Assembly (NCBI RefSeq): GCF_001580365.1
Contig: NZ_CP014480.1
Span: 3,678,170-3,742,169, forward strand
Direction of reading: 5' to 3'
DNA: 64,000 nucleotides
From: Kocuria turfanensis
GTDB lineage: Bacteria > Actinomycetota > Actinomycetes > Actinomycetales > Micrococcaceae
Part shown: positions 17,938 to 26,581 of the stretch, piece after piece
Position numbering within the stretch: position 1 is the first letter of the stretch
Layout: each line of letters begins with the position of its first letter
Translations under genes and position numbers: made by a program
Notes under the pieces: generated by a model
Seen by the model: the letters and a program-made list of their open reading frames with translations, nothing else
Told to the model about the DNA's origin: nothing
Database searches by the model: none

Positions 17938-18820
17938 CCCCCGTGCGCTCCGCCGGCTGGGCCGCCCGGGGGGCCGCCCGCACGTCGAGGACGGGCAGGT
18001 GCCCGTCGGTCTCGATCGCGTCCCCGCCCCCGTTGCGGGCGTGGTAGCCGGAGGAGAAGTTGCGCAGCACGTGCACCCGGGCGCCGGCCGAGCGCAGCGC
18101 GGTGACGACCAGGTCCCGCTCGGCGTCGGTGCGCTCGGCGACCTTGTGGGTCACCTGCAGCGTGAAGAGGGACAGCCCGACCCGGCGGTCGAAGGTCGCC
18201 GCGCCCACCAGGTCCACGAGGGCGCCGCCCGGCAGCCGCCAGCCCGGCGGGCAGACCCAGAAGCGCACGTGGTGCCGCTGGGCGGGACTGTCCGCGACCT
18301 CGCGCTCGAAGGCCAGCGCCTGGCGGCGGCCGAAGACGTAGAGCGGGCTGACCGGGGCGGCCGGGTAGCTGCGGTGCAGCACCGCGGCGCGGGCGATGTG
18401 CCAGGCCGTGGCGGGGGTCAGGGGATCGGCGGGGGTCCAGCCCGCCGCGCGCATGGCCGCGGCCAGCCGCTCCGGGCTGCCCGTGACCGCCAGGTTGACC
18501 GGGTCGCCCAGCAGCCCGTCGGCGGTGCGGGCGCGCCCGATGAAGTAGTGGGGCACGTAGAGGCCGGTGAGCACCCGGTTCAGGAACGGGAGCAGCACGT
18601 ACGCCGACAGCGCCCAGACGGGCACGAACGCCCACACCAGCCGTCCCTCGTCGTCGACGTCCTCGAGCACGAGGTGGTACACCCCCCAGCCCGCCAGCAG
18701 CGCGGTCGCCAGCCGCCCCGAGCGGTGCAGCCACAGGACCGCGGTCGGCCCGGGCCCCCGGCGGGCACCCGGGCCCGTGCTCCGCGCGTCCGGTGCCCGG
18801 TCGCTGCCTCGTGCGTCCAC
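17918..18820 (-). CDS. LssY C-terminal domain membrane protein
   Basis: The protein (300 residues from GTG 18820) has two hydrophobic helices near the N terminus (TALLAGWGVYHLVL; VWAFVPVWALSAYVLLPFL) and then an LssY-C domain: TPADPLTPATAWHIARAA, SYPAAPVSPLYVFGRRQALAFE and HHVRFWVCP. The start is chosen because GAGGA lies seven bases before this GTG; an upstream ATG at 18940 would run into the dapF promoter. A TAGCCT hexamer (minus strand, near 18880) may be its -10. LssY-C is often fused to or near PAP2-type phosphatases, but no catalytic role is established. It overlaps the TMEM175 gene downstream. Confidence 0.72.
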   Translation of the reverse strand: MDARGSDRAPDARSTGPGARRGPGPTAVLWLHRSGRLATALLAGWGVYHLVLEDVDDEGRLVWAFVPVWALSAYVLLPFLNRVLTGLYVPHYFIGRARTADGLLGDPVNLAVTGSPERLAAAMRAAGWTPADPLTPATAWHIARAAVLHRSYPAAPVSPLYVFGRRQALAFEREVADSPAQRHHVRFWVCPPGWRLPGGALVDLVGAATFDRRVGLSLFTLQVTHKVAERTDAERDLVVTALRSAGARVHVLRNFSSGYHARNGGGDAIETDGHLPVLDVRAAPRAAQPAERTGGGPGGR

Positions 18821-18934
18821 CTGGCCGTCCTCGCCCCCCGTGCTGCACCGGACCCCCGGGCCGGTGTGCCCCCAGGCTAGCCACGGCGGCGGCACCGGGG
18901 AAGGCCATGACCCCGGCCCGCCCACGGGGCCGCG

Positions 18935-18947
18935 TATCATGTCCGGG
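18935..18947 (+). promoter_or_regulatory. Leaderless promoter of dapF
   Basis: TATCAT (18935-18940) ends six bases before the GTG at 18947. Confidence 0.6.
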
Positions 18948-19912
18948 TGACCTCAGCGCAGCCCGAGACCCTCCCGACCGCCCCGTCCCCGGACGCCGCC
19001 GTGCCCTGGGGGGAGCTGCGCGGGCGCGGCTTCGCGAAGGGCCACGGCACGGGCAACGACTTCGTCCTGCTGACCGACCCGGACGCGCAGCTCGCGCTCG
19101 ACGCCCACCTCGTGTCCCTGGTCTGCGACCGGCACCGCGGCATCGGCGGCGACGGCCTGATCCGGGCCGTGCGCAGCGAGGCCCTGCCCGAGGGCCGGGC
19201 CGTGCTGGAGACCGCCCCGGACGCCGAGTGGTTCATGGACTACCGCAACAACGACGGCTCGATCGCCGAGATGTGCGGCAACGGCGTGCGCGTGTTCGTC
19301 CACTACCTCGTCCAGCGGGGCCTCGCGGAGGTCCCCGAGGGCGAGGTTCTGCGGATCGGCACCCGCGCCGGGGTGAAGACCGTCGCCCGCACCGACTCCG
19401 GCTACGCCGTGGACATGGGCCCCTGGAGCTTCCTGGACGGCGAGACCGCCCGGTCCCGCGGCTCGGACGCCGTCGTGACCGCCCAGGGGCTCAAGGTGCC
19501 CCGCCCGGCGCTGTCCATCGGGATGGGCAACCCGCACACGGTCGTGGCGCTCGCGGAGGGCGAGAAGCTCGACCAGCTCGAGCTGTTCACCGCCCCGGTC
19601 GTGCGCCCGGAGCCCGAGGACGGCACGAACGTCGAGTTCGTCGTCCCCGCCGACGGCGACGACGACGGCGTGGGCCGCGTCCGCATGCGGGTGCACGAGC
19701 GCGGCGTGGGCGAGACCCAGTCCTGCGGCACCGGCGCGTGCGCGGCCGCGGCGGCGACCCGGTTCTGGGGCGGGCCCACCGCCCCGGACCAGTGGCTCGT
19801 GCAGGTGCCCGGCGGGGTCGTCTCCGTGACCTTCGTGCCCGCCCCGGACGGCGCGGAGCACGTGGTCCTCGCCGGTCCCGCCGTGCTCGTGGCCGACGGC
19901 ACCTTCGTCTGA
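18947..19912 (+). CDS. dapF: Diaminopimelate epimerase
   Basis: DapF converts LL- to meso-diaminopimelate for peptidoglycan and lysine. The 321-residue protein has both catalytic cysteine motifs: MCGNGVRVFVHY and ETQSCGTGACAAA. The N terminus carries a ~25-residue extension before GRGFAKGHGTGNDFV. Start GTG fits the leaderless promoter. An acidic loop (ADGDDDG) sits between the two halves. The gene is convergent with the RsmC-like gene, 40 bases away. Confidence 0.95.
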   Translation: MTSAQPETLPTAPSPDAAVPWGELRGRGFAKGHGTGNDFVLLTDPDAQLALDAHLVSLVCDRHRGIGGDGLIRAVRSEALPEGRAVLETAPDAEWFMDYRNNDGSIAEMCGNGVRVFVHYLVQRGLAEVPEGEVLRIGTRAGVKTVARTDSGYAVDMGPWSFLDGETARSRGSDAVVTAQGLKVPRPALSIGMGNPHTVVALAEGEKLDQLELFTAPVVRPEPEDGTNVEFVVPADGDDDGVGRVRMRVHERGVGETQSCGTGACAAAAATRFWGGPTAPDQWLVQVPGGVVSVTFVPAPDGAEHVVLAGPAVLVADGTFV

Positions 19913-19952
19913 GCCCCGCGGCCGGCCCCGGCACCGACCGGCTCGGGCCGGC

Positions 19953-20615
19953 TCAGGCCGGGCGGTCGACCCGCAGCACGCGGAACCCCTTGTCGGTGGC
20001 GTGCCGGGAGACCCGGAAGGACCCGCCCAGCTCGGCCGCCAGCCACTTCTGCAACGAGTCGGCCCCGAGGTTCTTCTGCACCACCAGCCAGGCGCTCCCG
20101 CCGGGGTTCAGCCGCGGCAGCCAGCGCAGGAGCAGCTCGTGCAGCTGCTGCTTGCCGATCCGGATGGGCGGATTGGACCAGATGGTGTCGAAGCGCCGGT
20201 CCGCCGGCACCTGCTCGGGCAGCAGCACCTCGACGTTGCCCAGGCCCAGGGCCGCGGCGTTGTCCCGGGTGAGCCCGAGCGAGCGCTCGTTGACGTCCAC
20301 CGCCGTGACCCGGGCCCCGGGCGCGGCCTCCGCCAGGCTCAGGGCGATCGGGCCCCATCCGCACCCGACGTCCAGTAGCTCCGGACCGGCCGGATCGGGA
20401 ACATTTCGGAGCAGCACGGACGTTCCCTTGTCGAGACCTCGCGGACTGAAGACGCCGTTGGAGGTCTGCAGGACGACCTCCCGCCCGCGCAGGGCCACGG
20501 TCACCGGGCGGCGCACCTCCGGCACCGAGGGATCCTCCGAGAAGTAGTGCTCGGTCCCCGGGTTCGGGGCCGCCGGGCCGGCGGCGGGATCGGGGGAGTC
20601 GGAACGCCGTGTCAT
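19953..20615 (-). CDS. RsmC-like class I SAM-dependent methyltransferase
   Basis: This 220-residue protein resembles the catalytic half of RsmC (16S rRNA guanine-N2 methylase): FSPRGLDKGTSVLL, the SAM motif LLDVGCGWGPIAL and the catalytic SNPPIRIGK. It lacks the N-terminal pseudo-domain of E. coli RsmC, as in other actinobacteria. On the minus strand TAGCAT (plus 20624-20629) ends eight bases before its ATG, so the mRNA may be almost leaderless. It is divergent from hflX. rRNA as substrate is likely but not proven. Confidence 0.85.
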   Translation of the reverse strand: MTRRSDSPDPAAGPAAPNPGTEHYFSEDPSVPEVRRPVTVALRGREVVLQTSNGVFSPRGLDKGTSVLLRNVPDPAGPELLDVGCGWGPIALSLAEAAPGARVTAVDVNERSLGLTRDNAAALGLGNVEVLLPEQVPADRRFDTIWSNPPIRIGKQQLHELLLRWLPRLNPGGSAWLVVQKNLGADSLQKWLAAELGGSFRVSRHATDKGFRVLRVDRPA

Positions 20616-20698
20616 AGACGTTCATGCTACCGACCGCGCGGACCCGGCCCGCTCCGCGCAGCCACCCGCCCGCGGCCCCGCTCGTCGGAGACCGCGAC

Positions 20699-20704
20699 TA
20701 GAAT
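20699..20704 (+). promoter_or_regulatory. -10 element of hflX
   Basis: TAGAAT lies 31 bases before the hflX ATG, and a GAAAGGAA ribosome site lies in between. This is a conventional leadered mRNA, unlike dapF or miaB. Confidence 0.5.
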
Positions 20705-20735
20705 TCCAACCACCACATCCTTTCCGAAAGGAACC

Positions 20736-22382
20736 ATGACCCAGTCTCACCACACCCCTGCCGACCACAGCACCGCGTCTCCCGCGGTGGAGGCCGACAA
20801 CGGCCTGAGCCGGCAGGACCTCGAGGACGTCGTCGAGCGCGTCCTCTCCCGGGCCCGGGCCCGGGAGGCCGACGCCGGAGAGCGCGCCGACCGCCGGTCC
20901 GAGGACTCCGGGGCCGCCGGGAGCGGCCTCCTGACCGGCCGCGCCCGCGAACTGGCCGACAGCGGCCAGGAGCACTCGCAGCACGACGGCGAGCAGCAGG
21001 ACCTCGACGAGCGCCGCGCCCTGCGCCGGGTCGGGGGCCTGTCCACCGAGCTCGAGGACGTCACGGAGCTCGAGTACCGCCAGCTGCGCCTCGAGCGCGT
21101 GGTCCTGGCCGGGCTCTGGACCGAGGGCACGCTCGAGGAGGCGGAGAACTCCCTGCGGGAGCTCGCCGCGCTCGCCGAGACCGCCGGCTCCGAGGTGCTG
21201 GACGGCATCGTCCAGCGCCGGCTCAAGCCCGACCCCGCCACGTTCCTGGGCTCCGGCAAGGCCAAGGAGCTGCGCGACATCGTCGCCGCCACCGGCGCCG
21301 ACACCGTCATCGTGGACTCCGAGCTGGCCCCGTCCCAGCGGCGCGGGCTGGAGGACGTCGTCAAGGTCAAGGTCATCGACCGCACCGGTCTGATCCTCGA
21401 CATCTTCGCCCAGCACGCCAAGTCCAAGGAGGGCAAGGCGCAGGTCGAGCTCGCCCAGCTCGAGTACCTGCTCCCGCGCCTGCGCGGCTGGGGCGAGTCC
21501 CTGTCCCGCCAGGCCGGTGGCCGTGCGGCCGCCGGTGAGGGCATCGGCTCCCGCGGGCCCGGTGAGACCAAGATCGAGCTGGACCGCCGCCGGATCCGCA
21601 CGCGGATGGCCAAGCTGCGCCGCGAGATCGCCGCCATGAAGCCGGCCCGGGAGACCAAGCGGCTCAACCGCCGCCGCAACTCGGTGCCCTCCGTGGCGAT
21701 CGCCGGCTACACCAACGCGGGCAAGTCCTCGCTGCTCAACCGGCTCACGGACGCCGGGGTGCTCGTGGAGAACGCGCTGTTCGCGACCCTGGACCCCACG
21801 GTCCGCCGCGCGCAGACCCCGGACGGGATCGGCTACACGCTCTCGGACACGGTCGGCTTCGTGCGGTCCCTGCCGACCCAGCTCGTGGAGGCGTTCCGCT
21901 CCACGCTGGAGGAGGTCGCCGACGCCGACCTCATCCTGCACGTGGTGGACGCCTCCCACCCGGACCCCGAGGGCCAGATCCGGGCGGTGCGCCAGGTGTT
22001 CACCGACATCGACGCGCAGAACATCCCGGAGATCATCGTGCTCAACAAGGTCGACGCCGCGGACCCCTTCGTGGTCGAGCGGATCCGGCAGCGCGAGCGC
22101 AACGTCGTGGTGGTCTCCGCCCGCACCGGGGAGGGCCTCGACGCGCTGCGGGAGCGGATCAGCGAGTCCATCCCGCGCCCGGAGACGGTGCTGGACCTGC
22201 TGGTCCCGTACCAGCGCGGCGACGTCGTCAGCCGGCTGCACGACTGGGACGCGGAGATCCTGCGCACCGAGCACCTGCCCGAGGGCACGCACCTGCTGGT
22301 GAAGGTCCGCGAGGACCTGGCGGCCGAGCTCGCGGAGTTCGCCCCGGAGCACGCGCCCGGCTTCGGCGCCGAGAGCGCCTGA
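20736..22382 (+). CDS. hflX: Ribosome-associated GTPase HflX
   Basis: HflX splits stalled or heat-damaged ribosomes. The 548-residue protein has an acidic, charged N-terminal extension (~115 residues), the HflX N-terminal domain (LEYRQLRLERVVLAGLW; FLGSGKAKEL), the GEGIGSRGPGETKIELDRR linker, and the G domain with G1 GYTNAGKSS (about 324-332), G3 DTVGF and G4 NKVD. ATG 20736 follows GAAAGGAA by five bases. The DinG-type helicase gene starts four bases after its stop. Confidence 0.95.
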   Translation: MTQSHHTPADHSTASPAVEADNGLSRQDLEDVVERVLSRARAREADAGERADRRSEDSGAAGSGLLTGRARELADSGQEHSQHDGEQQDLDERRALRRVGGLSTELEDVTELEYRQLRLERVVLAGLWTEGTLEEAENSLRELAALAETAGSEVLDGIVQRRLKPDPATFLGSGKAKELRDIVAATGADTVIVDSELAPSQRRGLEDVVKVKVIDRTGLILDIFAQHAKSKEGKAQVELAQLEYLLPRLRGWGESLSRQAGGRAAAGEGIGSRGPGETKIELDRRRIRTRMAKLRREIAAMKPARETKRLNRRRNSVPSVAIAGYTNAGKSSLLNRLTDAGVLVENALFATLDPTVRRAQTPDGIGYTLSDTVGFVRSLPTQLVEAFRSTLEEVADADLILHVVDASHPDPEGQIRAVRQVFTDIDAQNIPEIIVLNKVDAADPFVVERIRQRERNVVVVSARTGEGLDALRERISESIPRPETVLDLLVPYQRGDVVSRLHDWDAEILRTEHLPEGTHLLVKVREDLAAELAEFAPEHAPGFGAESA

Positions 22383-22386
22383 GCCG

Positions 22387-24468
22387 GTGCCCGCAGCATT
22401 CGTCGACGAGTCCGGGCGGGACGTCTCCGGCACCCGGCCGGAGACCCTGCCCGGGGCCCAGGACGCCCTGGGCCTGCTCGACACCGCCGTCACGGCGATG
22501 GGCGGGCAGGTCCGGGACGGGCAGCGGCTGATGACCGCCAAGGTCGCGGAGGCCCTCGACCGCGGCCGGCACCTGCTGGTCCAGGCCGGCACCGGCACCG
22601 GCAAGTCCCTCGCCTACCTGGCCCCGCTCGTGGCGCACGCCCAGCACGCGGACAAGCCGGTGGTGGTGGCCACCGCGACCCTCGCCCTGCAGTCGCAGAT
22701 CGTGGGCCGGGACGTCCCCCGCCTGCTGGCCGCCCTGGAGGGGGAGCTCGAGCGCGAGGTCGACGTCGCCCTGCTCAAGGGCCGCAGCAACTACGCCTGC
22801 CTGCACAAGCTCGAGGGCGGCTACCCGTCCGAGGACGACCCCGGCGCGCTCTTCGCCCTGCCCGACGCCGCCCCGCACCCCGGCGCCGCGCAGCCGGAGG
22901 CCACCGAGCAGCCCGGCCGGCTGGGCCAGGAGGTCCAGCGCCTGCGGGAGTGGGCGCGCGCCACGGACACCGGTGACCGCGACGAACTGCTCCCGGGCGT
23001 GAGCGACAAGGCGTGGCGCCAGGTCTCCGTGACCGCCAAGGAGTGCCTGGGCCGCAGCTGCCCCCTGGTCGAGCAGTGCTTCGCCGAGCTCGCCAAGCAG
23101 CGGGCCGGGGAGGCGGACATCGTGATCACCAACCACGCCCTGCTCGCGATCAACGCGTTCGAGGGCATCACGGTCCTGCCCGAGCACGACGTCGTGGTGA
23201 TCGACGAGGCCCACGAGCTGCAGGACCGGGTCACTGGGGCGGTCACCGGCCAGCTCTCCGCCGCCATGGTGCGCGCGGCGGCCGCCTCCGCGCGCAAGCA
23301 CACCGCCGCGAACCCCGACTCCCTCACCGCCGGTGCCGCCAACCTGGAGGCCGCGCTGCTGGGCGCGCCCGCCGAGCTGCTGCACCGGGGCCTCGACGAC
23401 GCCCAGGCGGCGGCCGTGACCCAGATCCGGGACGCCGCCCGCACGGTGATGAGCGAGTCCAAGGGCGGCTCCGGGGGCGAGAAGGACGGGGACGCCGGAC
23501 GGCAGATGGCCCGCTCGCGCGTCAGCGACGTGCTCGAGCTGGCCGAGCGCATCCTCGCCGCCGCAGACTCCCGCGAGGTGCTGTGGATCTCGCGGCAGGG
23601 CGGGTGGGAGCCCGGCCGCGGGTACGTCCCCGCCGAGGACACCGACCCGGCCACCCTGCACGTCGCGCCGCTGTCGGTGGCCGGGACCCTGCGGGAGGGC
23701 CTCTTCGACGGCCGCACCGTGGTGCTGACCTCGGCGACACTGTCCGTCGGCTCCTCCTTCGACGCCCCCGCCGGGGCCCTCGGGCTGCGCGGCGAGGGCG
23801 CCCCGCGCTGGGAGGGCGTGGACGTGGGCAGCCCCTTCGACTACCCGAAACAGGGGATCCTCTACCTCGCCAAGCACCTGGAGAAGCCGGGCCGGCGCCT
23901 GACCGAGGCCCAGCTGGAGGAGATGCTCGCCCTGCTCGAGGCCTCGCGCGGCGGGGCGCTGGGCCTGTTCTCCTCCCGCCGGGCGGCGGAGGAGGCCGCG
24001 GAGGCCCTGCGCGGGCGCACCGACCTGCCGATCCTCTGCCAGGGGGAGTCCTCGCTGGCGGGACTCGTCCAGGAGTTCACCGACGACCCCGCCACGAGCC
24101 TCTTCGGCACGATGAGCCTGTGGCAGGGCGTCGACGTCCCGGGGGCCTCGTGCCGGCTGGTGATGATCGACCGGATCCCGTTCCCGCGCCCGGACGACCC
24201 GCTGTCCACGGCCCGCAGCCGGGCGGCCGAGCGGGCGGGGGGCAACGGCTTCATGTCCGTCTCGGCGACGCACGCGGCCGTGCGGCTGGCCCAGGGGGCC
24301 GGCCGGCTCATCCGCGCCGGCGGGGACCGCGGCGTCGTGGCGATCCTGGACTCCCGCATCGCCACGGCCCGCTACGGGGGGTTCCTGCGGGGGTCCCTGC
24401 CGCCGCTGTGGACCACCACGGACCGCTCGGTGGTGCTCGGGGCCCTGACGCGCCTGGCGACGGCCTGA
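22387..24468 (+). CDS. dinG: DinG-family ATP-dependent DNA helicase
   Basis: This 693-residue SF2 helicase has the P-loop GTGTGKS (about residues 67-73), the DEAH box (VVIDEAHEL, about 271-279), and four cysteines of the expected iron-sulfur cluster (NYACLHK near 138, then KECLGRSCPLVEQC near 220-231). C-terminal motifs are LWQGVDVPGASCRLVMIDRIPF and GAGRLIRAGGDRG. XPD/DinG-like enzymes unwind DNA 5' to 3' and resolve R-loops and G-quadruplexes. Start GTG lies four bases after hflX. No LexA box was seen before this operon. Confidence 0.9.
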   Translation: MPAAFVDESGRDVSGTRPETLPGAQDALGLLDTAVTAMGGQVRDGQRLMTAKVAEALDRGRHLLVQAGTGTGKSLAYLAPLVAHAQHADKPVVVATATLALQSQIVGRDVPRLLAALEGELEREVDVALLKGRSNYACLHKLEGGYPSEDDPGALFALPDAAPHPGAAQPEATEQPGRLGQEVQRLREWARATDTGDRDELLPGVSDKAWRQVSVTAKECLGRSCPLVEQCFAELAKQRAGEADIVITNHALLAINAFEGITVLPEHDVVVIDEAHELQDRVTGAVTGQLSAAMVRAAAASARKHTAANPDSLTAGAANLEAALLGAPAELLHRGLDDAQAAAVTQIRDAARTVMSESKGGSGGEKDGDAGRQMARSRVSDVLELAERILAAADSREVLWISRQGGWEPGRGYVPAEDTDPATLHVAPLSVAGTLREGLFDGRTVVLTSATLSVGSSFDAPAGALGLRGEGAPRWEGVDVGSPFDYPKQGILYLAKHLEKPGRRLTEAQLEEMLALLEASRGGALGLFSSRRAAEEAAEALRGRTDLPILCQGESSLAGLVQEFTDDPATSLFGTMSLWQGVDVPGASCRLVMIDRIPFPRPDDPLSTARSRAAERAGGNGFMSVSATHAAVRLAQGAGRLIRAGGDRGVVAILDSRIATARYGGFLRGSLPPLWTTTDRSVVLGALTRLATA

Positions 24469-24528
24469 CCCGGTCAGGACACGGCACGGGGCCCGGCCGA
24501 TCGGCCGGCGAGTGCCGGACGGCGGGTG

Positions 24529-25302
24529 TCAGAGGCTGCGCAGCACCGAGACGACCTTGCCCATCACCGTGGCGTGGTCCCCGAGGATGGGCTCGTAGCG
24601 CGTGTTCTGCGGGAGCAGCCAGGTGTGCCCGTCGCGCTGGCGGAAGGTCTTCACCGTGGCCTCGTCGTCGAGCAGGGCGGCCACGATGTCCCCGTTGTCG
24701 GCCGCGCTCTGCCGGCGGACCACGACCCAGTCGCCGTCGCAGATGGCCGCGTCGATCATCGAGTCGCCCTTGACCCGCAGCATGAACAGCTCGCCGTGGC
24801 CGACCAGCTGGCGGGGCAGCGCCAGCACGTCCTCCACGTCCTGCTCGGCGGTGATCGGCCCGCCGGCGGCGATGTGCCCCACCAGGGGCACCATCGTCAC
24901 GTCCGCGGAGGTGGACAGCTCCGCCACCCCGCCCGGTGCACCGGCGCGCGGGCCGCGGGGCGCGTCCGCCGGCTCGTGCGGGGCCTCCGGGGTCTCCGGG
25001 GCGGCCGCGTCGCGCAGCTGCAGGGGCGTGAGCACCTCCATCGCCCGGGGGCGCTTCGGGTCCCGGCGCAGGTAGCCCAGCTTCTCGAGCTGGGAGAGCT
25101 GGTGGGTGACGCTGGAGAGCGAGGCCAGGCCCACGAGGTCGCCGATCTCGCGCATCGACGGCGGATATCCGTGCTCGGCGATGGAGCGCTGGATGGCCTC
25201 GAGGATGGTGCGCTGGCGCACGCTGAGACCCCGGCCGCGGGGGCGGCCGCCGGACCGCGCGGCCCGGGGGCGGGACTCCTCGGGGGTGGGGGGCTGAGCC
25301 AT
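24529..25302 (-). CDS. lexA: LexA repressor
   Basis: LexA represses the SOS genes and cuts itself when RecA is activated. The 257-residue protein has the N-terminal winged helix ([38 protein letters not shown]), a Pro/Ala-rich linker, cleavage site Ala146-Gly147, catalytic Ser181 (GDSM) and Lys218. ATG 25302 follows AAAGGA by ten bases; an upstream in-frame start would add 60 unlikely residues. Its own promoter carries a LexA-type box, and a LysM gene is divergent, as in Mycobacterium and Corynebacterium. Confidence 0.97.
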   Translation of the reverse strand: MAQPPTPEESRPRAARSGGRPRGRGLSVRQRTILEAIQRSIAEHGYPPSMREIGDLVGLASLSSVTHQLSQLEKLGYLRRDPKRPRAMEVLTPLQLRDAAAPETPEAPHEPADAPRGPRAGAPGGVAELSTSADVTMVPLVGHIAAGGPITAEQDVEDVLALPRQLVGHGELFMLRVKGDSMIDAAICDGDWVVVRRQSAADNGDIVAALLDDEATVKTFRQRDGHTWLLPQNTRYEPILGDHATVMGKVVSVLRSL

Positions 25303-25453
25303 GGGAGCGTCGTCCTTTCGCGTCCGGCTGGTGGTGCCTCCGGTGCGCGCCGGCCCCGTTCCGATGTCGGACCCGGGTGCTTCGATGGGTCCAGCCAGCA
25401 GGGAGCCGGGGGAAGTCGGAACGCGTGCCGGCCCGAGGCCCGAACGTGCTCCC

Positions 25454-25494
25454 AGCCTAGGCGACACGCCGTGTGTCTTCAAACATATGTACGA
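25454..25494 (-). promoter_or_regulatory. lexA promoter with overlapping LexA box
   Basis: On the minus strand TTGAAG (plus 25477-25482) and TAGGCT (plus 25454-25459) are 17 bases apart. A LexA-like operator TCAAACATATGTACGA (25479-25494), two bases from the ideal TCGAACATATGTTCGA, covers the -35. Autoregulation of lexA is expected. The whole lexA-LysM gap (25303-25645) contains these sites and no other gene. Confidence 0.75.
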
Positions 25495-25545
25495 CCCGGT
25501 GTCGACAGCCTTCGCAGACGCGTGCTAGACATGGGTCATCGGTAT

Positions 25546-25561
25546 TCGAAAGTATGTTCGA
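25546..25561 (+). promoter_or_regulatory. LexA box before the LysM gene
   Basis: TCGAA-N6-TTCGA with the same arms as the recA box. A TATGTT hexamer (25553-25558) inside it may be the -10 of the rightward LysM gene, 85 bases upstream of its ATG. Confidence 0.7.
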
Positions 25562-25645
25562 TCGCATGCAGGCCCGGACGGGCCGCCGGTCGGACCGGTG
25601 TTCGAGATCGCCCGCCCCGTGCGGGAACGTCAAGGAGTTCATGTC

Positions 25646-26065
25646 ATGAGTGCCAGTGCCACCCTCAGCGCCGTCGTCGCGCGCCGCCCCCGATCCCTCG
25701 GCGGCCCGGCCCGCGCGGCTCGCCGGGCCCGCCCGTCGGCAGGGACCTCCCGCGCTCCGCTGGTGCTGACCCGGCGGGGCCGCCTGGTCCTGCTGGGCCT
25801 GCCCGTCCTGGCCGGCTCCGCGGCCCTGGTGGTGCTGGCCGTGATCTTCCTCGTCCCGTCCACGGCCACGGCCACCAGCGAGCCCGTCGCGGGCGCCGGG
25901 ACGGAGCAGGCCACGGTGCACCCGGGGCAGAGCCTGTGGGACCTGGCCGTGCTGGCCGACCCGGAGCGCGACCCGCGGGACGTCATGGACGAGATCGTGG
26001 AGCTCAACGACCTCGACAGCTCCGTCCTCCAGGCGGGCCAGCTCCTGGAGGTCCCCGCCGCCTGA
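25646..26065 (+). CDS. LysM membrane protein, probable SOS cell-division suppressor (ChiZ/DivS/YneA-like)
   Basis: The 139-residue protein has a basic cytoplasmic N terminus, one membrane helix (about residues 46-70) and an extracellular LysM domain (about 89-137, ATVHPGQSLWDLAVL to GQLLEVPAA). ATG 25646 follows AAGGAG at eight bases. A small LysM membrane protein divergent from lexA and behind a LexA box matches mycobacterial ChiZ (Rv2719c) and Bacillus YneA, which halt division after DNA damage; corynebacterial DivS has the same position. The division role here is inferred from architecture and context. Confidence 0.82.
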   Translation: MSASATLSAVVARRPRSLGGPARAARRARPSAGTSRAPLVLTRRGRLVLLGLPVLAGSAALVVLAVIFLVPSTATATSEPVAGAGTEQATVHPGQSLWDLAVLADPERDPRDVMDEIVELNDLDSSVLQAGQLLEVPAA

Positions 26066-26129
26066 ACGGCGGCCCGTCCCGCCGGGACGGCCCCCGGGCA
26101 CCCCGTCCCGGCGCCGCGCTCGGCATCGG

Positions 26130-26143
26130 TAGGGTCGGGGGCA
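26130..26143 (+). promoter_or_regulatory. Leaderless promoter before the SMR gene pair
   Basis: TAGGGT (26130-26135) ends seven bases before an ATG at 26143. That ATG opens a 22-codon ORF, not the transporter itself. Confidence 0.5.
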
Positions 26144-26211
26144 TGAGCACCGGAGCCCTCCACCCGCGTCCCGACCGCGGGAACCCGCCGCCCCCCCGTG
26201 TCCGCCCGTGA
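26143..26211 (+). CDS. Proline/arginine-rich small ORF overlapping the SMR start (possible leader peptide)
   Basis: This 22-codon ORF starts at an ATG positioned like the leaderless starts elsewhere in the window. It encodes MSTGALHPRPDRG followed by N-P-P-P-P-R-V-R-P and stops at 26209-26211, 12 bases inside the SMR gene in another frame. Four consecutive prolines are a known ribosome-pausing context. The ORF may link SMR translation to elongation state, or may simply be fortuitous. It is too short to judge by coding statistics. Confidence 0.4.
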   Translation: MSTGALHPRPDRGNPPPPRVRP

Positions 26212-26581
26212 GCCCCGGCGGCCTCCCCGGACCCGGGCGAGCACCGTCTGGCCGCTGCTGGGTGCCGCGATCTGCAGCGAGGTGGCCGCCTCACTGGCCC
26301 TGAAGGCGGCCCTGGGGCACCCCGGCTGGTACCTGCTCGTGGTCACCGGATACAGCGCCGCGTTCGTGTTCCTCGCGGCGGTGCTGCGCCGCGGTCTGCC
26401 CGTCGGCGTGGCCTACGGCATCTGGGCGGCGACGGGCGTGACGCTCACCGCCCTCCTGGCGGCCCTGGTCTTCGGGGAGGCGCTGACCCTGCTGGTGCTC
26501 GCCGGCATCGTCCTGGTCGTCGCCGGGGTGCTGTGCGTGGAGGTCGGCGCCCACCGGGCCGCCCGGGACGGCGGCGCCTGA
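26198..26581 (+). CDS. Small multidrug resistance (SMR) family transporter, subunit 1
   Basis: This 127-residue protein has four membrane helices, the conserved helix-1 glutamate (AAICSEVAASLALKAA) and the AYGIWAATGVTLTALLAALVFGE segment of SMR proteins. The first ~17 residues are Arg/Pro-rich and unusual for the family. GTG 26198 is the only usable start before helix 1. Its stop overlaps the start of a second SMR gene by one base. Adjacent SMR genes usually form a heterodimeric exporter; whether the substrate is a cationic drug, guanidinium or another metabolite cannot be told. Confidence 0.85.
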   Translation: MSAREPRRPPRTRASTVWPLLGAAICSEVAASLALKAALGHPGWYLLVVTGYSAAFVFLAAVLRRGLPVGVAYGIWAATGVTLTALLAALVFGEALTLLVLAGIVLVVAGVLCVEVGAHRAARDGGA

